NCBI RefSeq assembly: GCF_019969845.1
Contig: NZ_JAHXYR010000005.1
Coordinates: forward strand, 186,001 to 250,000
Source: Sphingobacterium sp. GVS05A
GTDB lineage: Bacteria; Bacteroidota; Bacteroidia; Sphingobacteriales; Sphingobacteriaceae
DNA length: 64,000 bases
Reading direction: 5' to 3'
How positions within the stretch are numbered: the stretch's first letter is position 1; each line of letters opens with the position of its first letter. This document shows positions 18,095 through 27,360 of this stretch, in pieces. Made by a program: the position numbers and the translations under genes. Below the pieces are notes generated by a model. The model had not been told where the DNA came from. It was given only the letters and a program-made list of their open reading frames with translations, and made no database searches.

Positions 18095-19528
18095 ATGGGA
18101 ACAAATAGAAGATCATTTTTAAAATTATCTGGTCTAGCCGGTTTTGGACTAATAACCGGTTGCACCGCACAGGAAAAGGAAACCTCGGGTACTAAACTCG
18201 ATCATATCCGGCTGGAAGCATCTAAAAAATATAACAGCATTTTTAACATGTCGGGCTATGCCGCACCCAAAATTGAAACTGTACGCGTGGGTTTTATTGG
18301 TGTTGGAAACCGGGGCTCGGTGGCGGTAGAACGAATGAGCCAGATTGCTGGTGTCAGCATTAATGGTATCTGTGACATCAGGCCGGAGAAAGCCCATGAA
18401 GCCAAGGAGCGGATTAAGACGTCAGGGCATGTTGCCACAATTTATGCCAAAACTGGAGAAGATTGGAAAAGGATGTGTGAATCGGATCAATTTGATCTGA
18501 TCTATATTGCTACACATTGGAGCATGCATGCTGATATGGCGATCTATGCCATGGAGCAGGGTAAACATGTCGCACTCGAGATCCCTGCGGCAATTACGGT
18601 GGAGGACTGCTGGAGATTGGTGAGAACCTCCGAAGCAACAAAAAAACATTGTGTGATGCTCGAAAATTGCTGTTACGACTATTTTGAGCTATTGACGCTC
18701 AACTTGGCAAGACAGGGGTTTTTCGGTGATATCATCCACTGTGAGGGAGCTTATATCCATGATATCATGGACAGCCTTTTTGATGAGAAAAAGCGATACG
18801 ATTTTTGGCGGCTCAAAGAAAATGCTGCTCGAAACGGAAATCTATATCCAACCCATGGACTGGGGCCGATTTGCCAGATACTTCGGATCAATCGTGGCAA
18901 CAAAATGGACTATATGAACTCAATGTCTTCAAAGGACTTTATGCTTAATTCCAAAGCAAAGGAAATGGCACAGGTAAATAAGCAGTTTGAAAGTTATGTC
19001 GATAAACCTTTCCGTGGAAATATTAATGTGTCGAACATTATGAACTCAGACGGTAGTACGATGATGCTGCAGCATGACGTAAGCTCACCGCGTCCGTATT
19101 CGCGTATTCATCTGGTGAGCGGTACAAAGGCGTTTGCTCAAAAATATCCATTGCCTGGAAAGATCGCCATAGGGCATGATGATTTTTTAGGAGCAACGGA
19201 GATGGCTGAATTGGAAAAGAAGTATGCTCCTGGTATTATCACCAAGATCGGCGAGCTAGCAAAAGCAATTGGTGGTCATGGGGGGATGGATTTTATGATG
19301 GATTGGCGATTGATCGACTGTCTTAGAAATGGGCTTCCGGTCGATATGGATGTCTACGATGCCGCAAGCTGGAGTGTTATCGGCCCATTGAGCGAATGGT
19401 CTGTGGCTAATGGCTCCCAGCCGATTGAAATACCAGATTTTACAAATGGCCTCTGGAAAGATAATCTGGTACATGATATCAACTTAACAAAAGGTGGAAC
19501 AACACAAGTATTGAAATCAACTAAATAA
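18095..19528 (+). CDS. GH109-type NAD-dependent glycosidase (Gfo/Idh/MocA fold), Tat/lipoprotein
   Basis: 477 residues from ATG 18095 (a GTG at 18089 overlaps the previous stop). The N-terminus combines a twin-arginine motif (NRRSFLK) with a lipobox (LITGC). The Rossmann motif GFIGVGNRG (about 67-74), ALEIPAAITVEDCW, MLENCCYD (about 188-195), PTHGLGP (about 252-258), GHGGMDF (about 394-400) and EIPDFTNG follow the GH109 alpha-N-acetylgalactosaminidase pattern. These enzymes cut glycosidic bonds through a transient NAD-linked oxidation. It should work in the periplasm or on its membrane surface, releasing an N-acetylhexosamine for the nag genes downstream. Confidence 0.8.
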   Translation: MGTNRRSFLKLSGLAGFGLITGCTAQEKETSGTKLDHIRLEASKKYNSIFNMSGYAAPKIETVRVGFIGVGNRGSVAVERMSQIAGVSINGICDIRPEKAHEAKERIKTSGHVATIYAKTGEDWKRMCESDQFDLIYIATHWSMHADMAIYAMEQGKHVALEIPAAITVEDCWRLVRTSEATKKHCVMLENCCYDYFELLTLNLARQGFFGDIIHCEGAYIHDIMDSLFDEKKRYDFWRLKENAARNGNLYPTHGLGPICQILRINRGNKMDYMNSMSSKDFMLNSKAKEMAQVNKQFESYVDKPFRGNINVSNIMNSDGSTMMLQHDVSSPRPYSRIHLVSGTKAFAQKYPLPGKIAIGHDDFLGATEMAELEKKYAPGIITKIGELAKAIGGHGGMDFMMDWRLIDCLRNGLPVDMDVYDAASWSVIGPLSEWSVANGSQPIEIPDFTNGLWKDNLVHDINLTKGGTTQVLKSTK

Positions 19529-19545
19529 ATAAATAAATAAATAAA
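19522..19545 (+). repeat. Tetranucleotide repeat (TAAA)6
   Basis: Six exact TAAA units cover the last codon and stop of the GH109 gene and most of the short gap before the nagB GTG at 19551. Such runs can change length by slippage; here that would alter spacing in front of nagB, not its reading frame. Confidence 0.9.
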
Positions 19546-19550
19546 ATCAA

Positions 19551-20282
19551 GTGAACTTAAAAACTTTTAAAACACGCGAAGAACTGGGTTTGGAGGCTGG
19601 AAAGGCCGGAATCGAGGCTATTAAAACTGCAATAGCGGAAAATGGTGAGGTAAATATTATTCTGGCGACAGGACAGAGCCAGTTTGAAACTTTGGCAACG
19701 CTTGTAGCGGCGACGGATATTGATTGGGGCAAAGTACGGATGTTTCATCTGGATGAATACATCGGTATTCCGGTAACACATAAAGCAAGCTTCCGTAAGT
19801 ATTTGACCGAGCGCTTTCTTAATCTTGTAGCCCCTTTAAAAGAGGTCGTGCTCATTAATGGAGAAGGGGATCCCCAAGCTGAATGTGAACGTCTCGACAA
19901 AAAAATCGGTGCACATCCCATCGACGTTGCCTTTGTCGGGATAGGCGAAAATGGACACCTAGCTTTCAACGATCCGCCTGCGGATTTTGATGCCAGTGGA
20001 GCTTATCTGGTAGTAAACCTTGATACACAGTGCAGGCAGCAACAGCTGGGGGAGGGATGGTTTGCATCGATTGACGAAGTTCCTGCTCAGGCTATCAGTA
20101 TGTCTATTCGACAGATTATGTTATCCCGAAAAATTATATGTGCCGTACCAGATAGACGAAAAGCAGAGGCGGTGCGGAACTGCCTCTCCGGGACGATCTC
20201 GAACTGGCATCCTGCGAGCATATTACAGCAACACACGGATAGTACTTGCTATCTCGACAAAGAATCAGCTTCTTTACTATAA
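19551..20282 (+). CDS. nagB: Glucosamine-6-phosphate deaminase/isomerase
   Basis: 243 residues of the NagB/6-phosphogluconolactonase fold. Key blocks: ILATGQSQFETL, MFHLDEYIGI (active-site aspartate about 68) and GIGENGHLAFNDP (histidine about 136). The E. coli Asp141/Glu148 positions are Asn and Asp here; Asn at the first is also seen in Bacillus-type enzymes. It converts glucosamine-6-phosphate to fructose-6-phosphate and ammonia. A galactosamine-6-phosphate specificity (AgaI-like) is possible given the GH109 neighbour. The GTG start is forced, as no in-frame ATG occurs before the conserved region. Confidence 0.85.
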   Translation: MNLKTFKTREELGLEAGKAGIEAIKTAIAENGEVNIILATGQSQFETLATLVAATDIDWGKVRMFHLDEYIGIPVTHKASFRKYLTERFLNLVAPLKEVVLINGEGDPQAECERLDKKIGAHPIDVAFVGIGENGHLAFNDPPADFDASGAYLVVNLDTQCRQQQLGEGWFASIDEVPAQAISMSIRQIMLSRKIICAVPDRRKAEAVRNCLSGTISNWHPASILQQHTDSTCYLDKESASLL

Positions 20283-20291
20283 TCCGCTGCG

Positions 20292-21605
20292 ATGACATCA
20301 ACTGCTTTAGATCGAAAGACAACATTGGTATCCATAGGGATCATAGGACTGATGTTCTTTATTTTTGGATTTGTCTCCTGGGTAAATGCGATACTGATTC
20401 CTTATTTTAAAATCGCATGTGAATTAAGTAATTTTCAGTCGTATTTGGTAGCGTTTGCGTTTTACATTTCCTACTTGTTGATGTCGATGCCTGCATCTTA
20501 TATATTAAAGAAGCTGGGTTATAAAAATGGGATTATGGTCGGTTTTTGGATTATGGCAATGGGAGCATTGTTATTCGTCCCGGCTGCTTATGGACGCACA
20601 TACCTTATTTTTTTAGTGGGTCTGTTTACTTTGGGTACCGGATTGACGGTGCTGCAAACTGTCGCTAACCTGTATATTACACTGATTGGTGAAAAAGAGC
20701 GGGCAGCACAACGAATCAGCATGATGGGGATCTGTAACAAAGGAGCCGGAATATTGGCTCCGCTGATCTTTTCATATGTTATCCTGCGGCCTCAGGACAA
20801 TACGCTTTTTAATCAACTGGAAGCAATGGATGAGGTGTCACGTGTCATCGCGTTGGATGAGTTGATTTTACGTGTCGTGTGGCCTTACACTGTCGTAAGT
20901 GGGGTGCTGTTTCTGATCGGGGTATTAGTCAAGTTTTCCATTCTCCCAGAATTGGATCAACAGGAAGCCACTATAGTGGATGGACAAAGGATAAACAAAA
21001 AAGGAATCTTTCAGTTCCCACACCTGGTACTTGGGGCGCTGGCAATTTTTTTGCATGTGGGAACGCAAGTCATTGCGATCGATACCATAATTAATTATGC
21101 CGGATCGATGGGGTTATCCCTGTTGGAAGCCAAAGCTCTGCCATCTTATACATTAACTGCTACGATCTGTGGATATCTCTGTGGTATTGTGCTAATCCCA
21201 AAGATTTGCAGCCAACGACTCGCGCTTAAATTTTGTACGATCCTTGGGTTAATGCTGGCGTTATTAGTTTGTACATCGCATGGCTCTGTCTATTTTTTGA
21301 ATAAAGATTTGGATATTTCGGTTTGGTTCATCGTACTGATCGGGCTACCCAATGCCCTGATTTGGGCTGGAATTTGGCCCCTAGCATTGGAAGGCTTGGG
21401 AAGTTATGCAAAACAGGGGTCTGCATTGTTGATTATGGGACTGAGTGGGAATGCCGTATTACCGTTGCTGTATGGATTATGGGCAGATGCTGTTGATGTA
21501 AAGTCTGCCTATTGGATATTGATACCTTGTTTTCTATATTTAGTTTTCTATGCATTCAAAGGCCATAGGTTACGCACATGGAATATATTTAATAAACAAA
21601 ATTGA
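20292..21605 (+). CDS. Sugar MFS transporter, FucP/NagP type
   Basis: 437 residues with about 12 membrane segments. The opening GLMFFIFGFVSWVNAILIPYFK and the block TVLQTVANLYITLIGEKERAAQRISMMGICNKGAG are characteristic of the FucP/GluP/NagP branch of proton-sugar symporters in the inner membrane. Placed between nagB and nagA, it most likely brings in free N-acetylhexosamine. As MFS carriers do not phosphorylate, an N-acetylhexosamine kinase must exist elsewhere; none is in the window. Confidence 0.9.
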   Translation: MTSTALDRKTTLVSIGIIGLMFFIFGFVSWVNAILIPYFKIACELSNFQSYLVAFAFYISYLLMSMPASYILKKLGYKNGIMVGFWIMAMGALLFVPAAYGRTYLIFLVGLFTLGTGLTVLQTVANLYITLIGEKERAAQRISMMGICNKGAGILAPLIFSYVILRPQDNTLFNQLEAMDEVSRVIALDELILRVVWPYTVVSGVLFLIGVLVKFSILPELDQQEATIVDGQRINKKGIFQFPHLVLGALAIFLHVGTQVIAIDTIINYAGSMGLSLLEAKALPSYTLTATICGYLCGIVLIPKICSQRLALKFCTILGLMLALLVCTSHGSVYFLNKDLDISVWFIVLIGLPNALIWAGIWPLALEGLGSYAKQGSALLIMGLSGNAVLPLLYGLWADAVDVKSAYWILIPCFLYLVFYAFKGHRLRTWNIFNKQN

Positions 21606-21608
21606 GCT

Positions 21609-22793
21609 ATGCTAACGATTACAAACGCTAACATCATTACACCCAATCGCATCATTGAAAATGGAACAATAAGGATTGCTGAGGGAAAAATTGTGGATAT
21701 CGCTACGCAGCGAGTTTCAGCGGAAGAGCAGCCAGGTGAATGGCTGGATGCCAAGGGGCTTTTTTTGTCCCCGGGATTTATTGATATCCATGTGCATGGT
21801 GGTGGTGGTGCCGATTTTATGGATAATACGGTTGATGCTTTTCTAAAAGTTGCACAGACACATGTCTGTTATGGTACCACAGCGATGTTGCCGACGACAC
21901 TGACCAGTGAGCCAAGTGAGTTATTGGCTTTGTTTGATACCTATATGGAGGCTTTAAACCGCAACGTGCACGGCTCGCGCTTTTTGGGGTTGCACTTGGA
22001 GGGACCTTATTTTGCGATGAACCAGCGAGGGGCACAGGATCCACGTTATATTCGAAATCCAGACCCGAATGAGTATCTGCCTATTCTCGAGCAGTATCAT
22101 CATCTGATTGCACGATGGAGTGCCGCACCTGAACTTCCGGGGGCGCTTGATTTTGGACAGAAAGTCCATGACTATGGAATTTTACTGGCCCTGGCTCATA
22201 CAGATGCTATCTATGAAGAAATCCTCCCAGCAGTCGAACACGGCTATCGGTTGGCAACTCATTTGTATTCGGGAATGTCTGGAATGACACGACGGAATGC
22301 TTATCGTTATGCTGGGGCAATAGAGAGCTGTCTGCTCCTAGATGCTATTGATGTCGAGATTATCGCCGATGGTGTTCATTTGCCAGAACCCTTTTTAAAA
22401 TTGATCCATAAAATCAAGGGTGATGATAAAATCATTCTGATTACAGACGCCATGCGGGCCGCAGGTATGCCCGAAGGAAAAAGTATATTGGGAAGTCTTA
22501 CTGGTGGAATTGAAGTTATTGTTGAAGATGGTGTTGCTAAACTACCTGATTACTCTTCTTTTGCTGGGAGTGTCGCTACCGCCGATCGGCTAATCAGGAC
22601 TATGATCAATATGGCTGGTTTAGATCTTATAACGGCCATAAAGATGATGACGCTAAACCCTGCAAGATTACTTGGCTGCGACGATCGTATGGGTGCGATA
22701 GATATCGGCAAGGATGCGGATATTGTTCTGTTTGATCAAGATATACGGGTACACTATACTTTTATATCCGGCAAATTATGTTATAAAAATTAA
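21609..22793 (+). CDS. nagA: N-acetylglucosamine-6-phosphate deacetylase
   Basis: 394 residues of the amidohydrolase family. Metal and catalytic positions are visible: HVH near 61-63, LHLEGPYF (glutamate about 131), ALAHTDA (histidine about 197), ATHLYSGMSG (histidine about 218) and ILITDAMRAAG (catalytic aspartate about 280). It removes acetate from GlcNAc-6-phosphate (or the Gal isomer) to feed NagB. It starts three bases after the transporter stop and its own stop abuts the stop of the convergent lacI gene. Confidence 0.93.
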   Translation: MLTITNANIITPNRIIENGTIRIAEGKIVDIATQRVSAEEQPGEWLDAKGLFLSPGFIDIHVHGGGGADFMDNTVDAFLKVAQTHVCYGTTAMLPTTLTSEPSELLALFDTYMEALNRNVHGSRFLGLHLEGPYFAMNQRGAQDPRYIRNPDPNEYLPILEQYHHLIARWSAAPELPGALDFGQKVHDYGILLALAHTDAIYEEILPAVEHGYRLATHLYSGMSGMTRRNAYRYAGAIESCLLLDAIDVEIIADGVHLPEPFLKLIHKIKGDDKIILITDAMRAAGMPEGKSILGSLTGGIEVIVEDGVAKLPDYSSFAGSVATADRLIRTMINMAGLDLITAIKMMTLNPARLLGCDDRMGAIDIGKDADIVLFDQDIRVHYTFISGKLCYKN

Positions 22794-23813
22794 TTAGGTG
22801 ATCTTGTTGATCACCGAATCACGAACCACCAGTTTTCCGGGGAGTATAATATCCTGAATTTCGAAGTCTTTATTTTTTATGTGACGGATCAGCAGGGCAC
22901 AGCTACGTTTTCCGATATCAAAGGCGGGTTCCTCTATGGTGGTCAGATTGGGTTCGACTACGGTGCAGATGGGGTCATTTGTAAAACCAATAACGCTGAT
23001 ATCAATACCTACGCGCAAGTTGTGTTTTTTGATGCACAAGATTGCACCTACAGCTTTGCGGTCATTGGCAGCAAAGATGGCGTCGGGACGCTGAGGTAGT
23101 GCCAGTAGTTTGGTTGTATCCTCACTGCCGTGAATTTGCGAGAAACCGGAATGTACGATCAGGTTCTCTTCCAAAGGTCTGTTGCACTGTTTCAATGCTT
23201 CAATATAACCGTTGAGCCGCTGTTGTGTAAATTTGAGGTCTTTCGGACCAGCGATATGGGCAATACGGTTGGCGCCATTTTCGAGTAGAAATCTTGTTGC
23301 CTGAAAAGCGCCCGCAAAGTCATCCTGTACAACTTTTGATGCTACGATATTATTTGGGACCCGGTCGAAAAATACAATAGGTAGCCCTTTAGCCATCAGT
23401 CGTTCAAAATGTCCGTTGATATAGGAATCCGAAGATATGGAGACTAGAAGTCCGTCGAGGCTACTGGTCGATAGGTTTTCCAGTAGGCTCTGCTCACGGG
23501 CCATACTATCGTTGGTGACATAAAGAATGATATTGTAATCCTGTTCATAGGCTTCCTCCTGAATACCTGAAATAACTGTCGAGAAATAATAGTTGGTAAT
23601 AAATGGAATGACAACGCCAATATTTTTTGTTGAACCTGAGGCTAATGCCGCTGCATTTTTGTTGGGCTTAAAATTAAGTTCCCTGGCCAGTGACAATACT
23701 TTCTGACGTGTTTTGGGGTTGACATCATGCGTGTCTCGAAACGCTCGTGAAACAGTGGAAACAGAAATGCCAAGCATTTCAGCAATATCCTTGATGCCGA
23801 TGGGATTTTTCAT
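22794..23813 (-). CDS. LacI-family transcriptional regulator of the glycan locus
   Basis: 339 residues. The N-terminal helix-turn-helix and hinge are clear (IKDIAEMLGISVSTVSRAFRDTHDVNPKTRQKVLSLARELNFKPNKNAAALASG), followed by a periplasmic-binding-protein-like effector domain (IGVVIPFITNYYFSTVISGI, FFDRVP, AIFAANDRKAVGAI). The effector is probably a sugar or sugar phosphate from the pathway. It faces nagA tail-to-tail; likely targets are the two palindromes between uxaB and susC. Confidence 0.93.
   Translation of the reverse strand: MKNPIGIKDIAEMLGISVSTVSRAFRDTHDVNPKTRQKVLSLARELNFKPNKNAAALASGSTKNIGVVIPFITNYYFSTVISGIQEEAYEQDYNIILYVTNDSMAREQSLLENLSTSSLDGLLVSISSDSYINGHFERLMAKGLPIVFFDRVPNNIVASKVVQDDFAGAFQATRFLLENGANRIAHIAGPKDLKFTQQRLNGYIEALKQCNRPLEENLIVHSGFSQIHGSEDTTKLLALPQRPDAIFAANDRKAVGAILCIKKHNLRVGIDISVIGFTNDPICTVVEPNLTTIEEPAFDIGKRSCALLIRHIKNKDFEIQDIILPGKLVVRDSVINKIT
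22797..22815. terminator. Hairpin at the nagA/lacI convergent junction
   Basis: GGTGATC (22797-22803) pairs perfectly with GATCACC (22809-22815) around a 5-base loop. It lies within the last codons of lacI and immediately after the nagA stop. With no intergenic space, it is the only visible candidate for separating the two transcripts. It lacks a T-run on the plus strand. Confidence 0.4.
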
Positions 23814-24019
23814 AGATAAAAGGTTGGTTCGAATTATTCGATTTACAATTTACTAAAAACAATTTATATATGATTGTGATATATGATATTGCCCTGTCAG
23901 AATTCAGTTACTATGATTTTTTTTATCTTTATTGAACATCAATAAAGAAGAGGTTTTTTGCGTTTTATTGCATAGCTTGCTTTTTTATCTGTATCATTAC
24001 GGACGATTAAGGGTAGCCA

Positions 24020-26452
24020 ATGATCCTATTTGATTTTACAAAACTCGTATTGATTGCAACTGTCTTCTTATGGAGTGGAATACTCTATGGGCAGAATGAT
24101 AGTAACCTGGTCAAAGGTGCGGTGGTTGATCCGGAGATGTCACCTGTTGCCTTGGCTACAGTAGGCTTGTACAGTGGCATCGGGGTATTGGTATCCAGTA
24201 CAAACACTGATAATCTGGGAACATTTCAGCTTCGGGGTAAAATCCCGGGTAAATATTTTATAGCGGTAAAACACCTTGGCTACCTGGATCATAGGAGCGC
24301 TCTATTTGACCTTGCTAATGGCAATCTGGGTACCGTAAAACTCTCCCGACAGGAAAATAAGTTGGAAGCGGTGACAGTCGAAGGCAAAAGAGCGGTGCTG
24401 ACGGTTGATGGTGGCACCATTGTCTATCAGGTAGAAAATAGTATCGGAGCACAGGATATTTCGGCTTTTGACGCATTGAAAAGAGCTCCTGGGGTACAAA
24501 TAGAAAATGAAGTCGATATTACGCTCAACGGTAAAAGCGGAGTGCAGATCTTGTTGGATGGGAGGCAAACTTTTCTTTCGGGAAAGGAGCTCAGCGATCT
24601 ATTGAAGTCAATGTCATCGAATAATCTTCGATCCATCGAAATTGTCAATAGTCCTTCTGCTAAATATGATGCTAGCGGTGCAGCTGGTATTATCAATATC
24701 AAAACGAAGAAAAATCAGTTGAAGGGATTGAATGGAAGTATAACAAGTGCCTTTGCTTATGGTGTCAGCCCGAAGCAATTGCAGAATATGACCTTCAATT
24801 ACCGGGTGAATAAACTCAATGTATTTGGGAATTATAACCATACACTGGGTAACTACAATTACTTGTATGGGACCCATCGTCAGCAAAACGGCAAATCCTA
24901 TGACAGCCACACGGTCGATGTGGACAAGCGCCAGAAAATGGGTGGTCAGGTGGGGGTAGACTACTTTCTCAATGATAAAAATACAATAGGTTTTTTGGCA
25001 AACGGTAATTTTATCTTTGGTGGCGGACTGACCAATACAGCTACGGCGATTGCCACACTTCCCTCGGTTGTGCGGGAAGAATCTCTTGATGCAATCAACG
25101 ATTACTACGGCCAGAGTACTATGCGTTACAACTTTAATCTGAACTACAAATATGAAGATACACTGGGTCGTAGCCTAAATGTGGATTTGGATTACGGTCT
25201 TTTTGATAAATGGAATAAAAACCTGCAATCGAATACCTATCGGGACAATGGGGGAAATGTCTTTGACGAGAATCTGTACCGTACGCTGAATGATATCGAT
25301 ATTGATCTAAAAGGGCTAAAGGTGGATTACGCTACGAAACTGTGGGACGGAAAATTGGAAGCAGGTGCCAAATATTCGGCCGTAGGCTCTAAAAACAATT
25401 CCCGGTTTTATCATGTCGGCCCTGCAAGTGATAGTCTCGATAATAGACGGTCCAATGATTTTCATTTTGACGAACGCATAGCTAGCGCATATCTTGACTA
25501 TAAAAGAACGATCGGAGAATGGTCTCTCCAAGCTGGACTACGGCTAGAAAATGCGAATTCCAAGGGTGTTTTATTTTATCGGGAGCAAGAAAAGGATCTG
25601 GATGATCAAATCAATAGAAATTTCACTAATCTTTTCCCTTTTTTATCTATCACGAGGCAACTGGTCAATGAACAGACGATTTCACTGTCATACGCCAAGC
25701 GTATTGAAAGACCGGCCTATCAGGATCTGAATCCTTTTGTCTATATGCTCGATGAGCTGTCTTTCTGGAAAGGAAACCCTTTTTTGATCCCTTCACTGAC
25801 CCAACGATTTTCCTTACTTTATTCCCTAAAAAGCTCGACGGTTGTCGGCTTAAATTATGTGTATACGGATCAATTGAATGCCAAAATAACGGATACATTG
25901 GAAGCTGATAAAATAATGATGATCAGTAAAAATGTGGGTACACAAAAGCATTGGTCGCTATCCTTGACTCAGACGCTATCACCAAAACCTTGGTGGGATA
26001 TTACCTTTAATGGAGTGCTATATTATATCCACAATGATGTTTCATTTGACCAGTACCAAAACCTCAATTTAAAGCAGACTGCGGGACGTGTTAGCCTTCT
26101 TCAGTCTTTTAAGCTGCCGAATAAGATGCGGTGTGAGATTTCAATGGTCTACAACTCGAAGCGGCTTGGTGGAGCAAATACGATAAGTAGACCGATCAGT
26201 CAAGTGGATATTGCATTACAAAAGAGTTTATTGAAGGATAAAGCGACGCTTAGACTAGCCGTGACGGATGTCTATAAAGGCAACCAGATTAAATACACGC
26301 AGAATTTACCCGGCTTGCAGTCATCAAGCTATGGCTATTATGAGTCAAGGCAGGTGCGTCTTAGTTTTGGCTATAGATTTAGCCGTGGGGCAACAAAGGA
26401 ACAGCGTAGTCGAAAGTCAGCGCTCGAAAGTGAAAGTGGCCGAATACAGTAA
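24020..26452 (+). CDS. TonB-dependent outer membrane receptor, beta-barrel family (OMP_b-brl_3 type)
   Basis: 810 residues with a signal peptide ending SGILYGQ, a carboxypeptidase-regulatory-like domain (VKGAVVDPEMSPVALATVGLY), a plug (LKRAPGVQIENEVDITLNGKSG, EIVNSPSAKYDASGAAGIINI) and a beta-barrel (ERPAYQDLNPFVYMLDELSFWKGNPFLIPSLT). The absence of SusC-length insertions and of a SusD partner separates it from the SusC group. It follows the LacI gene divergently, so it may belong to the same locus, but no shared operator was found in the 206-base gap. Confidence 0.88.
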   Translation: MILFDFTKLVLIATVFLWSGILYGQNDSNLVKGAVVDPEMSPVALATVGLYSGIGVLVSSTNTDNLGTFQLRGKIPGKYFIAVKHLGYLDHRSALFDLANGNLGTVKLSRQENKLEAVTVEGKRAVLTVDGGTIVYQVENSIGAQDISAFDALKRAPGVQIENEVDITLNGKSGVQILLDGRQTFLSGKELSDLLKSMSSNNLRSIEIVNSPSAKYDASGAAGIINIKTKKNQLKGLNGSITSAFAYGVSPKQLQNMTFNYRVNKLNVFGNYNHTLGNYNYLYGTHRQQNGKSYDSHTVDVDKRQKMGGQVGVDYFLNDKNTIGFLANGNFIFGGGLTNTATAIATLPSVVREESLDAINDYYGQSTMRYNFNLNYKYEDTLGRSLNVDLDYGLFDKWNKNLQSNTYRDNGGNVFDENLYRTLNDIDIDLKGLKVDYATKLWDGKLEAGAKYSAVGSKNNSRFYHVGPASDSLDNRRSNDFHFDERIASAYLDYKRTIGEWSLQAGLRLENANSKGVLFYREQEKDLDDQINRNFTNLFPFLSITRQLVNEQTISLSYAKRIERPAYQDLNPFVYMLDELSFWKGNPFLIPSLTQRFSLLYSLKSSTVVGLNYVYTDQLNAKITDTLEADKIMMISKNVGTQKHWSLSLTQTLSPKPWWDITFNGVLYYIHNDVSFDQYQNLNLKQTAGRVSLLQSFKLPNKMRCEISMVYNSKRLGGANTISRPISQVDIALQKSLLKDKATLRLAVTDVYKGNQIKYTQNLPGLQSSSYGYYESRQVRLSFGYRFSRGATKEQRSRKSALESESGRIQ

Positions 26453-26513
26453 CGAAAAAATAAAGGATACCAATCAGCTCCTGTGCTTTCTAAATATCGC
26501 GTTCTTGTAAAAT

Positions 26514-26544
26514 CATTGAGAATGGATGTGTTAACATCTCAATG
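26514..26544. terminator. Weak hairpin between TonB receptor and dinB-like gene
   Basis: CATTGAGA (26514-26521) pairs with TCTCAATG (26537-26544) around a 15-base loop at a convergent junction. It overlaps the last codons of the minus-strand DinB-like gene. There is no clear T-run. Confidence 0.35.
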
Positions 26545-27033
26545 TTGAATTTTAAGGAACTTAATCGTAATGCCCATCTGCCCGAGGTGGTACATGCCAT
26601 GGTGAATTAAACCCGTTAACAGGTACTTATAATCGTGTGGAAAGGAGGTGTCAGCATGTGGGTAAGCAGTATGAAGGAAAGCATCATCTTTTCCTTCCAG
26701 AAAAGAAATAATATTTTGCTGTGTAGCGTGAAGATCCTGCATTAGATTTTTCCAACCACGTTTTCTTAACTCATCATTATTTCGCCAGTTTGCTGCATCA
26801 CTCATCTCAAGTCCTCTTGGATTTCCCTTTAGGCGGCTTAAAACTTCCCTGCGCCACTCGATTAAATGGGATGCTAGTTCTGCGATGCTGTGCATTTCAG
26901 GGATGGGACGCTCAAAAGCTGTTGTTCCGTCCACCTGAGCTAGTTTCTTTGCAAAATTTTCGTCTATCCAGAGGTCAGCTGCTTCGACATCCTTTAATTG
27001 TTGAATATGATCTTTTATCAAAATATCATTCAT
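26539..27033 (-). CDS. DinB family protein
   Basis: About 164 residues starting MNDILIKDHIQQLK (ATG 27033; a longer reading to 27072 adds an unrelated charged stretch). It shows the DinB/YfiT four-helix bundle with histidines at metal-binding positions: SIAELASHLIEWRREVL and LLTGLIHHGMYHLGQMG. These cytoplasmic proteins are thought to be metal-dependent thiol-linked enzymes; the substrate here is unknown. Confidence 0.8.
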   Translation of the reverse strand: MNDILIKDHIQQLKDVEAADLWIDENFAKKLAQVDGTTAFERPIPEMHSIAELASHLIEWRREVLSRLKGNPRGLEMSDAANWRNNDELRKRGWKNLMQDLHATQQNIISFLEGKDDAFLHTAYPHADTSFPHDYKYLLTGLIHHGMYHLGQMGITIKFLKIQH

Positions 27034-27360
27034 GACTGTCAGTTTTTGTTCTTCTTTTTTAGAAAGGAACAATTGCTGGATTGTAATTGTTTATTGCTCG
27101 ATGTGGAAATTTTTCACTATTCATTGTAGGAACCAAATACGCTTTATGGACAAAATAGTAGTCTCCAGATGCTGATGGTAATGACTCTTTAAATCACTGA
27201 AAATAGGAGTGAAATGATAAGTTATTTCTGATGTTCATAATTGGACAATAGCATGTCCGAAAACGAACAGTTAAATTTCGTGTTTAGTGCCTAAATTGAT
27301 ATACGGAAACTTATTGAGCCTTGGCATATACTTTGGGGTAACGACTGAAAAAAAACCTAA
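27034..27360. other. Intergenic stretch without recognised features
   Basis: 327 bases between the divergent dinB-like gene and the S41 pseudogene. No open frame, convincing hairpin or full -33/-7 promoter was seen. Confidence 0.6.
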
